Below are positions 1 through 8,108 of a stretch of 64,000 nucleotides of DNA, in pieces. A program made the position numbers and the translations under genes. The first letter of the stretch is position 1. The number at the start of each line of letters is the position of its first letter. The notes beneath the pieces are model-generated. The model ran no database searches. It had not been told where the DNA came from and saw only the letters and a list, made by a program, of their open reading frames with translations. The DNA is taken from assembly GCF_029846115.1 (NCBI RefSeq), contig NZ_JARVZZ010000001.1:4986084-5050083 (forward strand), given 5' to 3'. This DNA comes from Serratia marcescens. GTDB lineage: Bacteria > Pseudomonadota > Gammaproteobacteria > Enterobacterales > Enterobacteriaceae.

Positions 1-535
1 CGTCGCGCGAACGCGCCATCGTCAATTCGGCGTTCACCGCGTTGCGCTCACGATCGGCATTGCCCGGATCCAGCAGCGGCTCGGCAATGGCGTCGGCCAT
101 GCGATCGACCGCCGGCTCCAGCGCGTCATTTTCCACTTCCAGATAAAAGGCGGTGCGATAAGAGGCCGTGCTGGCGTTGTGGCTGCCGCCGTGCTTTTTC
201 AGGAATTCGGACAAGTTTTCCGGCTCTGGATAGCGTTTGGAGCCCATCAGCACCATATGTTCCAGATAGTGCGCCAGCCCAAGTTGGCTGTTCGGATCTT
301 CGAGCGACCCGACCGGCAATGCCAGCGCCGCCAGCGATTTCGGTGCCTGGGCATCGGACACCAGCAACACCGTCATGCCGTTAGCCAACTTGATCGCTTC
401 ATACTGACGCGGGTCGTGTTCGCTCTTGTTGATCTTCTCCGCCAGCGGTTGCCATCCTTGCGCGGCCCAACTCAACGGTGCCCAACACATAGCCAATAAT
501 ACCAGCCCTACGATACGGGCCAACTGTCTGCGCAT
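1..535 (-). CDS. ptrA: Protease III (pitrilysin), N-terminal part, runs off the left edge
   Basis: Periplasmic zinc metalloprotease of the M16 (insulinase) family that degrades small polypeptides. The visible 178 residues begin with a signal peptide (MRRQLARIVGLVLLAMCWA, cleavage near SWA-AQ) and contain the inverted zinc motif HYLEH in the context LAHYLEHMVLMGSK, then GGSHNAST and YRTAFYLEVEND, all typical of pitrilysin. The second zinc-binding Glu region (ERNAVNAE) is also visible. The gene continues beyond position 1. Its place downstream of recC on the same strand matches the recC-ptrA-recB order of enteric bacteria. The ATG at 535 is chosen because it begins the signal peptide. Confidence 0.95.
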   Translation of the reverse strand, partial: MRRQLARIVGLVLLAMCWAPLSWAAQGWQPLAEKINKSEHDPRQYEAIKLANGMTVLLVSDAQAPKSLAALALPVGSLEDPNSQLGLAHYLEHMVLMGSKRYPEPENLSEFLKKHGGSHNASTASYRTAFYLEVENDALEPAVDRMADAIAEPLLDPGNADRERNAVNAELTMARSRD

Positions 536-767
536 ATCCAAAATAAACCCCTATTCTGACGTCGCTACGCCCACTCCCTGACGTTGGCGACGTGCATCAA
601 AACCACATAACCAAATCGGTACTCGCCGGGTTCTTCGCCAATGTGGCGGCCAGAAACACGGCGGGTATATGCCTGTACGTTATGTAAGACCGGGAATTAC
701 CCCAATGGTTGAATATAACCTTCGTTATTTTTACCACCTCCCGCCGCACAGCACCACCGGGGGATTG

Positions 768-3700
768 TTACCCCAGGTTATGCCGCGCCACCGGCAGCAG
801 ATAACGCTCTGTTTCGGCCAGTATTTGCGCTAAGTATTCATTATCCATTTGGCGGAACACTCGCTGCACGTAGGGATCTTCCCCTTCTCCGGGAATGCGC
901 TGATCGCCCTGCCAGGCCTGCAGCAATTTGGCGCGTGCCTTAATTTGCGCGTCTTCCTCCCAGTCGATTTGCTGCGTTTCCGGCAGATAACACTGACTTA
1001 GCCACGCCCAGCCGCTCTTGTTCAGCAACAGCAGCGGCTGACTCAGACCACGCTGATAGCCCGCCAGCAGTTCCGCCAGCTGCGCCTGTGCCTCTTCTGG
1101 CGCCAGCGCGGCAAAGCGCCAGGCGGAGTTCTTGCGGCCATACATGCGGCTCTCGCCGGTGCCGCCGGCGCAGCAGTACACCAGGTGCTCCAGCCACAGC
1201 AATATGCCGTCCACCGCCGACAGCGTAGCGGGCCGCCAGCGCAGCAGGCCGTCATCCTGCACCTGATGCAGCCAGCCGCTGAGGCGCACGCCGGCGATAT
1301 CGATATCCAGCTCCAGGCTATGGCTCTCTGCGCGCTCTGCACGCACCTGCTCGGCCAGTTCGCTCATCTCTTCCTGCTGCTTTTGCCAATAGATTTCGCC
1401 GAAGGCGCCATAGGGCAAGCCGCCGGCGGCGCGCACCCGCTGGAACAGCCGTTCGGGATCGTCGCCGTCGATCAGCGTATTCAGCAGTTGGCTGTTGAAC
1501 TGGTAGCGGCTGAGGTTATCCAGCGTGAAGGGTTCTTCGTCCGGCAGCTCGGTCTCTTCCAGGATAAAACTGACGCCCAGCCGCAGTTGGAAAAACGCAC
1601 GGATCGGATGGCGGTAAAACCGCAGCAGCTCATCCAACGATATTTGCTGCAGCGCTTCGGCAGGCAGCGGCTGGTTGAACGCCGGATGCGCCGCACCGCG
1701 CCCATCGGCGGCGGGCAGCCACTCGGCGGCATAGCTTTGCGCCTCCGAGCCCGGCAAGAAATTCTCGGCGGCGAACGGCATGCGCGCGTGCCACTTCAGC
1801 AAGTGCTCACCAACCCGCCGAGCGCTGTCGTCTGCACTGAGTTCCTCATCTCCCGGCAGACAATAGCTTTGCTCCAGGTACTCCAGCAGCTCGGTAACCA
1901 GCACCGAAGGGTAGCGCGGGCTGTTGTCCTGAATGGAACGGCCGATGAAGCTGATATACAGCCGCTGCTGAGCGGACAAAATCGCTTCCAGGAACAGATA
2001 GCGGTCGTCATCGCGACGGCTACGGTCGCCGCGTTTGACCTGCTGCGCCATCAGATCGAAACCCAGCGGCGGCAGCGTGCGCGGATACACGCCGTCGTTC
2101 ATGCCCAGCAGGCACACTACCTTGAACGGAATGGAACGCATCGGCATCAGCGTACAGAAGTTGATTTGCCCGGCGAGGAAGCGCTGACTGATGCGCTCCT
2201 GATCGAGGCGCGCCGCCAGATCGTCACGCAGAATGGTCAACGGCACCTCATCAGGATAGCGCGCCGCCAGGCCAAAATTGATGGCCTGTTGCCACTGCTG
2301 TTCGATCAGCGCCAGCACGACTTCGGTGTCGCTGTCCGCAGCGAAGAAGGCATCCAGCAGTTGCCGGCACAGCGGCAGCCACGCCTCGAGCGGGCGCGCT
2401 TCGCTCAAGATTTGCCGCCAGTGACTGAGCTGCGCCAGCAGATCCGCCAACTGCCCCGCCAACTCGGCGACCAATCCGCTCGATTCGTCATAAGGTAAAA
2501 TGCCCTGCCAATCGCCGGCACTGCTGTCCATCGCGTAGCCGAGCAGCATGCGCGTAATGCCGAAGCGCCAGGTATGCTGGCCGGTGGCGGGCAGATCCAG
2601 TTCGCGCACGTTATCGTCGTCCAGGCCCCAGCGCACGCCGGATTCACCGACCCAATGACGCAGCAGGCGCAGCCCCTCTTCGCCAATGGCGAAACGGGCG
2701 GCCAGGGCCGGCACCTCCAGCAGCGCCAGCACCTGTTCCGAAGTAAAGCGGCTTTGCGGCAGATCGAGCAGTGAAATGAACGCCTGCAGCGCCGGATGCG
2801 CCTGGCGCGCTTTACGGTCTGAAATGGCGAACGGCAGGTAGCGCTCGGCGGGGGCATTGCCGAACACCGCCTGAATGTAAGGCGTGTAGCTGTCGATATC
2901 CGCCACCATCACGATGATGTCGCGCGGCGTCAACGACGGATCCTGCGCCAGCATGCTCAGCAGTTGATCGTGCAAAACCTCCACTTCCCGCTGCGGGCTG
3001 TGGCAGGCATGCAGGCTGAGGGAGCGGTCGTTCTCATCAAGCGGACGTTTGCTGAAGCTGGTTTCCAGCGTTTCCGCGGTAATACCGATTACCGCATGGT
3101 CTTCCAGCTCCAGCATATCGCGCTGAACGGCGTGCAGCATGGTATCAGCCGGGATATCGACAAAGGCGTCGACCTCTTGCGCCCCTTCCATCTGCGACAG
3201 CAGATAGAGGTGATCGCGCCCCAGCTTGCCCCAGGAGGCCAGCAGCGGGTTGCTGAGCTGCTGCTGCCCTTCGGCGTCAAACAGGCGCGCCGCTTCATCC
3301 GGCTCGCGGAACAGCCCCTGCTCACGAGCCTGGTGGTAGTGACGGCGTTTGCGGCTCTGCAAGCGGGCCAGGAAAGCGTAATCCTGAATGTCGCCCCAGT
3401 AATAACGACAGGGGTTGGTGAACATCAGGTGGATATCGATATGCCGCCCCAACGCCTGCAGCGCCTCCAAATAGACCGGCGGCAACGCCGAGATGCCGCA
3501 GATAAACACCCGCGGCGGCAAACCGGGCGGGCACGTTTTTGCCTGCTCCAGCGCGTGGATAAAGCGGCTGTACAGATTGGCGCGGTGCCATTCCGGCTGC
3601 CCCAGTTCGCGCGTGTACTCCACCAATCGCGCCCAAAGCGGCGCCTGCCATTGCTGAGCCTCCGCCAGACCGTCGATACGCTCACCGCGCTGCCAGCTCT

Positions 3701-4139
3701 CCAGCCACTGCGGGCGATAAACCAAATACTGGTCGAACAGGTCGGCGACCCGGCCGGCCAACTGGTGAATCTTGCGCTTGTCGCCGTCATCAGTCAGATA
3801 GTGCTGCAGCGGCGCAAACGCCGGCTGGGTCAGCATCTCCGGCAGCAACCACATCAGCTTCCAGGTCATGGCGTCCTTGCTGAAGGCGCTCTCTTTCGGG
3901 ATATCCGGCAACACCCGGGTGAACATGTCCCAAATAAAGGTCGCCGGCAGCGGAAACGCGACATTGGCGGCGATGCCGAACTGCTCCGCCAGCTGCATCT
4001 GCAGCCATTGCGCCATGCCGGGGCTTTGCACCAGCACCACTTCCGGTTGAAAAGGATCGGCCAACGGATCTCTGGCTATCAGCGCGCTGGTCAGCGTTTT
4101 CAACAAATCCAGCTGATTGGAATGATAAACCGTGAACAT
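768..4139 (-). CDS. recC: Exonuclease V (RecBCD complex) gamma subunit
   Basis: RecC is the Chi-recognising, non-catalytic subunit of the RecBCD helicase-nuclease that processes double-strand breaks in the cytoplasm. The 1123-residue product has the family length and begins MFTVYHSNQLDLL, as enteric RecC does; it contains the degenerate helicase-like fold, with landmarks such as VLVQSPGMAQWLQ near residue 45 and LLGMNDGVYPR in the second half. The frame is open upstream to 4253, but the ATG at 4139 has an AAGGAG ribosome-binding site just ahead, so I use it. It lies upstream of ptrA with a 232-base gap and downstream of the ppdABC-ygdB group, as in E. coli. Confidence 0.96.
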   Translation of the reverse strand: MFTVYHSNQLDLLKTLTSALIARDPLADPFQPEVVLVQSPGMAQWLQMQLAEQFGIAANVAFPLPATFIWDMFTRVLPDIPKESAFSKDAMTWKLMWLLPEMLTQPAFAPLQHYLTDDGDKRKIHQLAGRVADLFDQYLVYRPQWLESWQRGERIDGLAEAQQWQAPLWARLVEYTRELGQPEWHRANLYSRFIHALEQAKTCPPGLPPRVFICGISALPPVYLEALQALGRHIDIHLMFTNPCRYYWGDIQDYAFLARLQSRKRRHYHQAREQGLFREPDEAARLFDAEGQQQLSNPLLASWGKLGRDHLYLLSQMEGAQEVDAFVDIPADTMLHAVQRDMLELEDHAVIGITAETLETSFSKRPLDENDRSLSLHACHSPQREVEVLHDQLLSMLAQDPSLTPRDIIVMVADIDSYTPYIQAVFGNAPAERYLPFAISDRKARQAHPALQAFISLLDLPQSRFTSEQVLALLEVPALAARFAIGEEGLRLLRHWVGESGVRWGLDDDNVRELDLPATGQHTWRFGITRMLLGYAMDSSAGDWQGILPYDESSGLVAELAGQLADLLAQLSHWRQILSEARPLEAWLPLCRQLLDAFFAADSDTEVVLALIEQQWQQAINFGLAARYPDEVPLTILRDDLAARLDQERISQRFLAGQINFCTLMPMRSIPFKVVCLLGMNDGVYPRTLPPLGFDLMAQQVKRGDRSRRDDDRYLFLEAILSAQQRLYISFIGRSIQDNSPRYPSVLVTELLEYLEQSYCLPGDEELSADDSARRVGEHLLKWHARMPFAAENFLPGSEAQSYAAEWLPAADGRGAAHPAFNQPLPAEALQQISLDELLRFYRHPIRAFFQLRLGVSFILEETELPDEEPFTLDNLSRYQFNSQLLNTLIDGDDPERLFQRVRAAGGLPYGAFGEIYWQKQQEEMSELAEQVRAERAESHSLELDIDIAGVRLSGWLHQVQDDGLLRWRPATLSAVDGILLWLEHLVYCCAGGTGESRMYGRKNSAWRFAALAPEEAQAQLAELLAGYQRGLSQPLLLLNKSGWAWLSQCYLPETQQIDWEEDAQIKARAKLLQAWQGDQRIPGEGEDPYVQRVFRQMDNEYLAQILAETERYLLPVARHNLG

Positions 4140-4171
4140 CAAGGCTCCTTTAAAACAAAAGACATACCGGC

Positions 4172-4528
4172 TTAAAAGCGGGTGCAATACCAGCGGCTCA
4201 GCATTGCCCACTGCCGCTGCGGCGTTTGGATCCTGACCGTCAATCGGCGGCAATCACTCTCCACATCGCCGAGCACGGTCTCGCGACGCCAGCCTTCCGG
4301 CGGCGGTTCGGCATCGAGCCGGCCGGTGACGGCGAACGCCTCCAACTGCTGATGCGCCAGTCCCCAAGCTTGCCGGTAGTGCCACTGGCGCTGGAACGAC
4401 TGCAGCAGCACCTGATGATACTGTAACAAGCCAAGCAGCGACACCGAGAACAGCAAGGCCGCCACCAACACTTCCGGCAGGCTGAAGCCGTTGCGGGATA
4501 TCCGCCCTGCCCGAGCGTTAGCCGTCAC
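4172..4528 (-). CDS. ppdC: Pseudopilin-type prepilin peptidase-dependent protein PpdC
   Basis: Small type IV pilin-like protein, probably processed by a prepilin peptidase and assembled with PpdA, PpdB and YgdB. The N-terminus carries the class III signal NGFSLPEVLVAALLFS, where cleavage is expected after the Gly preceding FSLPE, followed by a hydrophobic helix. Two C-terminal cysteines are visible (ESDCRR and RWYCTRF). The proposed start is GTG at 4528, which overlaps the ygdB stop by 11 bases; the frame remains open further upstream, but that would read through ygdB. Length about 118 aa agrees with the family. The start codon is the least certain point. Confidence 0.8.
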   Translation of the reverse strand: MTANARAGRISRNGFSLPEVLVAALLFSVSLLGLLQYHQVLLQSFQRQWHYRQAWGLAHQQLEAFAVTGRLDAEPPPEGWRRETVLGDVESDCRRLTVRIQTPQRQWAMLSRWYCTRF

Positions 4529-4964
4529 AGTCGGCCAGCCTTTTCTCTGGGCAAAAATCCAGCCGACCGCCCGGCTGTGCTTGCACCTTGCCAGCGGCCT
4601 CCGCGCCGTTAAAAGTGCCCCATTGATACAACCATAGGGGTTCACCGCTGCGCATCTCGCCAAGGCCGCGTACCGTCACAACGCCGGCTCTGGCAGACAG
4701 CCGAGCGCAGGCCGTCAGCTCCGCGCGCTGCCTGCATAACCAGGCCGCCGCGCTCAGCTCGGCACGTGGCCAGCGCTGGCTCATGCCCCAACTCAGCGCC
4801 GAAGCGGCCTGATTGTAAGCCTGAAGGTAACGCTGCTGATCGGCAGCCAGTAACAGCGCGTTATCCAACTGCCGATGCTGAGCGTTAAGCAACATCAGCC
4901 CCAGCGCCAACAGCAACATCACCGCCGCCAGAGCGCTACCGCCTCGCTGGGTTTGCCGGTTCAT
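4518..4964 (-). CDS. ygdB: YgdB family pseudopilin-operon protein (DUF2509)
   Basis: About 148 aa. It starts MNRQTQRGGSALAAVMLLLALGL, a short basic leader followed by one hydrophobic helix, resembling a type IV pilin/PulG-like minor component without a clear class III cleavage site. The position between ppdC and ppdB is the E. coli order. The start ATG overlaps the ppdB stop in an ATGA arrangement, which indicates translational coupling. The function of YgdB is not established; a role as a minor pseudopilin or GspK-like tip component is inference from its neighbours. Confidence 0.85.
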   Translation of the reverse strand: MNRQTQRGGSALAAVMLLLALGLMLLNAQHRQLDNALLLAADQQRYLQAYNQAASALSWGMSQRWPRAELSAAAWLCRQRAELTACARLSARAGVVTVRGLGEMRSGEPLWLYQWGTFNGAEAAGKVQAQPGGRLDFCPEKRLADCDG

Positions 4965-5539
4965 GGCAGCGCCGCCATTTCGACGCTCCCGTTCAGGCTG
5001 CGCATGATACGCGTATCGCTGGCGGAGCGCCCCACCAGCGTCAGGCGAGCCAAGGCCGCGCCGTGATCGCCCCACGCTATCGCCACATGAAAACGCTCAA
5101 TGCGCACTTCGCCATGATCGAGTAGCCGCTCCCAGCCACCGCCATCGCATTGGCTCACGCCGCGCTGCCCTTCCACGCCGCCATTGCGCAGCCGATAACC
5201 GAAATAGCCCGCATCCTCGCCCGAAGTGAGCCATTGCCCGCTGCGAGCGATGTCGTAGGCGACGATAACGCAACTGCCCGCCGCCTCTCCCGATGCCTGG
5301 CCGATCAGTAGCGGCCGGCCGGCGCACTGCCCGGCGCAAAAACCGGCGCGGCGCAGATCTTTCTCAATGCCGAACGCCAACTGCCGCAACGTTGACTCCA
5401 GCCGAAAGTGCTGGCCGACGGCCACGCTTTGCTGGCGTAACAGCGGGTAAGTTTTCGCCGCGCCGAGCGCGATCACGCTGCCGAATACCAGTGCCAACAT
5501 CACCTCCGGCAAGGTAAAACCGCGTTCGCAAGTCAGCAT
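4961..5539 (-). CDS. ppdB: Prepilin peptidase-dependent pseudopilin PpdB
   Basis: About 192 aa. The class III signal is CERGFTLPEVMLALVFGS near residue 4, with cleavage expected after the Gly and before FTLPE; a long hydrophobic helix follows, as in GspJ/PilW-type minor pseudopilins. Cysteine-rich C-terminal half (AGFCAGQCAG). The frame is open to 5812, but the ATG at 5539 directly precedes the prepilin signal. It overlaps ppdA by seven bases upstream and ygdB by four downstream, so the four pseudopilin genes form one tightly packed operon. Confidence 0.9.
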   Translation of the reverse strand: MLTCERGFTLPEVMLALVFGSVIALGAAKTYPLLRQQSVAVGQHFRLESTLRQLAFGIEKDLRRAGFCAGQCAGRPLLIGQASGEAAGSCVIVAYDIARSGQWLTSGEDAGYFGYRLRNGGVEGQRGVSQCDGGGWERLLDHGEVRIERFHVAIAWGDHGAALARLTLVGRSASDTRIMRSLNGSVEMAALP

Positions 5540-6036
5540 AGCGCCATGCCCCTGACCCGCGGCCCTTCGCTGCACAAACGCAGCCGCCCACGGGCGGAGA
5601 GCACCAACCGCAGGCTGCCTGCGTCGTTGCTGAGAAGGAGGTGCCCTGCCTGCGCAGTATTGCGCAAACCGTAAAACCCAATCTCTTTGCCGGAGTAGCC
5701 GCTCAGCACAACGTCGCGATAAGGCGGCGAGAAAACGGAGCCTTCGGCGGAAGCGCAATCCGTCGGCGGCACGCCACCACCCAGGCACCAGGGCGTGCCG
5801 TTGTTGAACCACAGCAGCGTCGTGCGGTTACGCCAGTTGGCGTCCGCCTGCAATCGCAGCAAAAACGCCAGCAGCTGTTGGGCCGTGTGTTCCAACCGCA
5901 GCGCTTGCTGATGATAGCGCCATTGCCCGACGCCCCAGCCAGTGAGCATGGCGGCGATCAATATCGCCGCCAACAGCTCAATCAGCGTCATGCCACGCTG
6001 GCGGTCATCGATGTTCGAGAGAGTATTGTCGTTCAT
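5533..6036 (-). CDS. ppdA: Prepilin peptidase-dependent pseudopilin PpdA
   Basis: 167 aa, GspH/FimT-like pseudopilin. It begins MNDNTLSNIDDRQRGMTLIELLAAI... (first part shown); the class III cleavage site is RG-MTLIELL, with the conserved Glu at position +5, followed by a hydrophobic helix. First gene of the ppdA-ppdB-ygdB-ppdC operon. Its promoter must lie in 6037-6163, because thyA just upstream ends in a strong terminator. The relatives are thought to be targets of a type II secretion/type IV pilus prepilin peptidase; their function in Enterobacterales is not settled. Confidence 0.9.
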   Translation of the reverse strand: MNDNTLSNIDDRQRGMTLIELLAAILIAAMLTGWGVGQWRYHQQALRLEHTAQQLLAFLLRLQADANWRNRTTLLWFNNGTPWCLGGGVPPTDCASAEGSVFSPPYRDVVLSGYSGKEIGFYGLRNTAQAGHLLLSNDAGSLRLVLSARGRLRLCSEGPRVRGMALC

Positions 6037-6163
6037 GCGGCCAGTGTAAGGGCCGCAACAACGCGGTAAAGCCGCATGCGCAAGCGCTGCGGCAAGCTGC
6101 GCAATGTTTTATCTACGACTACAGACGTCGACAAAAAAATGCGGCGCGGTGCGCAATGCGGAT

Positions 6164-6191
6164 AAAAAAAGGGGCGCAATCGCTGCGCCCC
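6164..6191 (-). terminator. Rho-independent terminator of lgt-thyA
   Basis: On the minus strand an 8-base-pair stem GGGGCGCA/TGCGCCCC with a 5-base loop is followed directly by seven T residues (the A-run at 6164-6170 on the plus strand). It lies immediately after thyA and separates it from the ppdA operon. Confidence 0.9.
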
Positions 6192-6210
6192 TGGTGTGAT
6201 GCGGTTAAGG

Positions 6211-7005
6211 TCAGATCGCGACCGGCGCCTTGATGGCCGGATGCGGATCGTAACCTTCGATCTCGAAGTCTTCGAAACGGTAATCAAACAGCGAAGCCGG
6301 TTTGCGTTTGATCACCAGCTTCGGCAACGGACGCGGTTCACGCGTCAACTGCAACTGAGTCTGTTCCATGTGGTTGCTATACAGGTGGGTATCGCCCCCG
6401 GTCCAGACGAAATCGCCCACTTCCAGATCGCACTGCTGCGCCATCATGTGCACCAACAGCGCGTAGCTGGCGATGTTGAACGGCAGGCCGAGGAAGACGT
6501 CGCAGGAACGCTGGTACAGCTGGCAAGAGAGCTTGCCGTCCGCTACGTAGAACTGGAAGAACGCGTGGCACGGCGCCAGCGCCATCTGATCCAGCTCGCC
6601 GACGTTCCAGGCGGAAACGATGATGCGGCGCGAATCCGGATCTTGCTTCAGCTGTTGGAGCACGTTGCTCAACTGATCGATCTGACGGCCGTCCGCTGCG
6701 CCCCAGGCGCGCCACTGTTTGCCGTACACCGGGCCGAGATCGCCGTTTTCATCGGCCCACTCGTCCCAAATGGTGACCTTGTTGTCACGCAGGTAGGCGA
6801 TGTTGGTATCGCCGTTCAGGAACCATAACAGCTCATGAATGATCGAACGCAGATGACATTTCTTGGTCGTCACCAACGGGAAACCTTCCTGCAAGTTGAA
6901 ACGCATCTGGTGGCCGAAAATCGACAACGTGCCAGTGCCGGTACGGTCGGCTTTAGGGGTGCCCTCGGCGAGCACCTTATTCATCAAATCCAGATACTGT
7001 TTCAT
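6211..7005 (-). CDS. thyA: Thymidylate synthase
   Basis: Cytoplasmic homodimer that methylates dUMP to dTMP using methylenetetrahydrofolate, the only de novo source of thymidylate. 264 aa, identical in length to E. coli ThyA. The nucleophile is Cys146 in [11 protein letters not shown], and the dUMP phosphate-binding arginines lie in [12 protein letters not shown] (residues 20-31) and in [12 protein letters not shown]. It ends with the typical hydrophobic PVAI tail. It starts seven bases after the lgt stop, so the two genes are one transcript, as in E. coli. Confidence 0.98.
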   Translation of the reverse strand: MKQYLDLMNKVLAEGTPKADRTGTGTLSIFGHQMRFNLQEGFPLVTTKKCHLRSIIHELLWFLNGDTNIAYLRDNKVTIWDEWADENGDLGPVYGKQWRAWGAADGRQIDQLSNVLQQLKQDPDSRRIIVSAWNVGELDQMALAPCHAFFQFYVADGKLSCQLYQRSCDVFLGLPFNIASYALLVHMMAQQCDLEVGDFVWTGGDTHLYSNHMEQTQLQLTREPRPLPKLVIKRKPASLFDYRFEDFEIEGYDPHPAIKAPVAI

Positions 7006-7012
7006 TTGTCCC

Positions 7013-7885
7013 TCACGACAGTTGTTGCTGCGGGCGACGACGGTACGCCCAAATCATCATAATAATACCGGCCACCACCATCGGGATGGACAGGATCTGC
7101 CCCATGCTGATCACGCCGTCGAACAGGCCGAGCTGGGCATCCGGCTGGCGGAACGCTTCAACGATGATACGGAATGCGCCATAACCGATCAGGAACAGGC
7201 CTGATACGGCGCCCATCGGCCGCGGCTTGCGGATAAACAGGTTCAGAATGACAAACAGCACCACGCCTTCCAGCAGCAGTTCATACAGCTGCGATGGGTG
7301 ACGCGGCAGTACGCCGTACTGATTCAATAACGGCAGCAAAGAAGGATCGGCGGCGGCAAGGGCCACGTCCTCGCTGCGTGAACTTGGGAACAGCATCGCC
7401 CAAGGGGTATCGGTGGTCACGCGGCCCCACAGCTCGCCGTTGATGAAGTTGCCGAGGCGGCCGGCGCCCAGGCCGAATGGAATCAATGGCGCGATAAAAT
7501 CGGAAACCTGGAAGAAGGTGCGTTTGGTGCGGCGAGCGAACCAGAACATCACCAGAATCACCCCCATCAAGCCGCCGTGGAACGACATGCCGCCATCCCA
7601 GACCTTGAACAGATAGAGCGGGTTATCCAGGAACAGCGGCAGGTTGTAGAACAGCACATAGCCTACGCGGCCGCCGACGAATACGCCCAGGAAGCCGGCG
7701 TAGAGCAAGTTTTCCACTTCGTCTTTGGTCCAGCCGCTGCCCGGCTTGTTGGCACGGCGCACCGCCAGCCACATGGCAAAAACGAAGCCGACCAGGTACA
7801 TCAGGCCGTACCAATGCAGAGAAACCGGGCCAATGGAGAAAATGACCGGATCAAATTTAGGAAACGCCAGATAGCTATTGCTCAT
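7013..7885 (-). CDS. lgt: Prolipoprotein diacylglyceryl transferase
   Basis: Inner-membrane enzyme that transfers diacylglycerol from phosphatidylglycerol to the lipobox cysteine of prolipoproteins, the first step of lipoprotein maturation. 290 aa, about seven transmembrane helices. The signature regions SFHGGLMG (catalytic His), [14 protein letters not shown] (Lgt signature, essential Arg) and PRHPSQLYE are all present. Upstream of and co-transcribed with thyA. Lipoproteins elsewhere in the window (13253, 56038, 61944) would be substrates. Confidence 0.97.
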   Translation of the reverse strand: MSNSYLAFPKFDPVIFSIGPVSLHWYGLMYLVGFVFAMWLAVRRANKPGSGWTKDEVENLLYAGFLGVFVGGRVGYVLFYNLPLFLDNPLYLFKVWDGGMSFHGGLMGVILVMFWFARRTKRTFFQVSDFIAPLIPFGLGAGRLGNFINGELWGRVTTDTPWAMLFPSSRSEDVALAAADPSLLPLLNQYGVLPRHPSQLYELLLEGVVLFVILNLFIRKPRPMGAVSGLFLIGYGAFRIIVEAFRQPDAQLGLFDGVISMGQILSIPMVVAGIIMMIWAYRRRPQQQLS

Positions 7886-8108
7886 CTATCACCACAACAT
7901 GTCTGTTATTTTTCCCCATGCGGGGGCGGCAGGTGCCAAGCGGCGACGGAGATTATCCCGCGCCTTGCAAACGGCAGCATTGGCCGCTGCGGGTCTACAA
8001 GGCGACGAGCATGCGCCGCGCTGAGGTTGCGCATCATAACATAGGCTTAGCGCGGTCCGGTCCGGCAGGGCGGGAAAAGTTCTGTAAAAAAATCACACCG
8101 CGCAGCGA

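Noticed and set aside
1185..4175. Two long open frames on the plus strand opposite recC
   Set aside because: Both are antisense shadows of recC without ribosome-binding sites or known domains.
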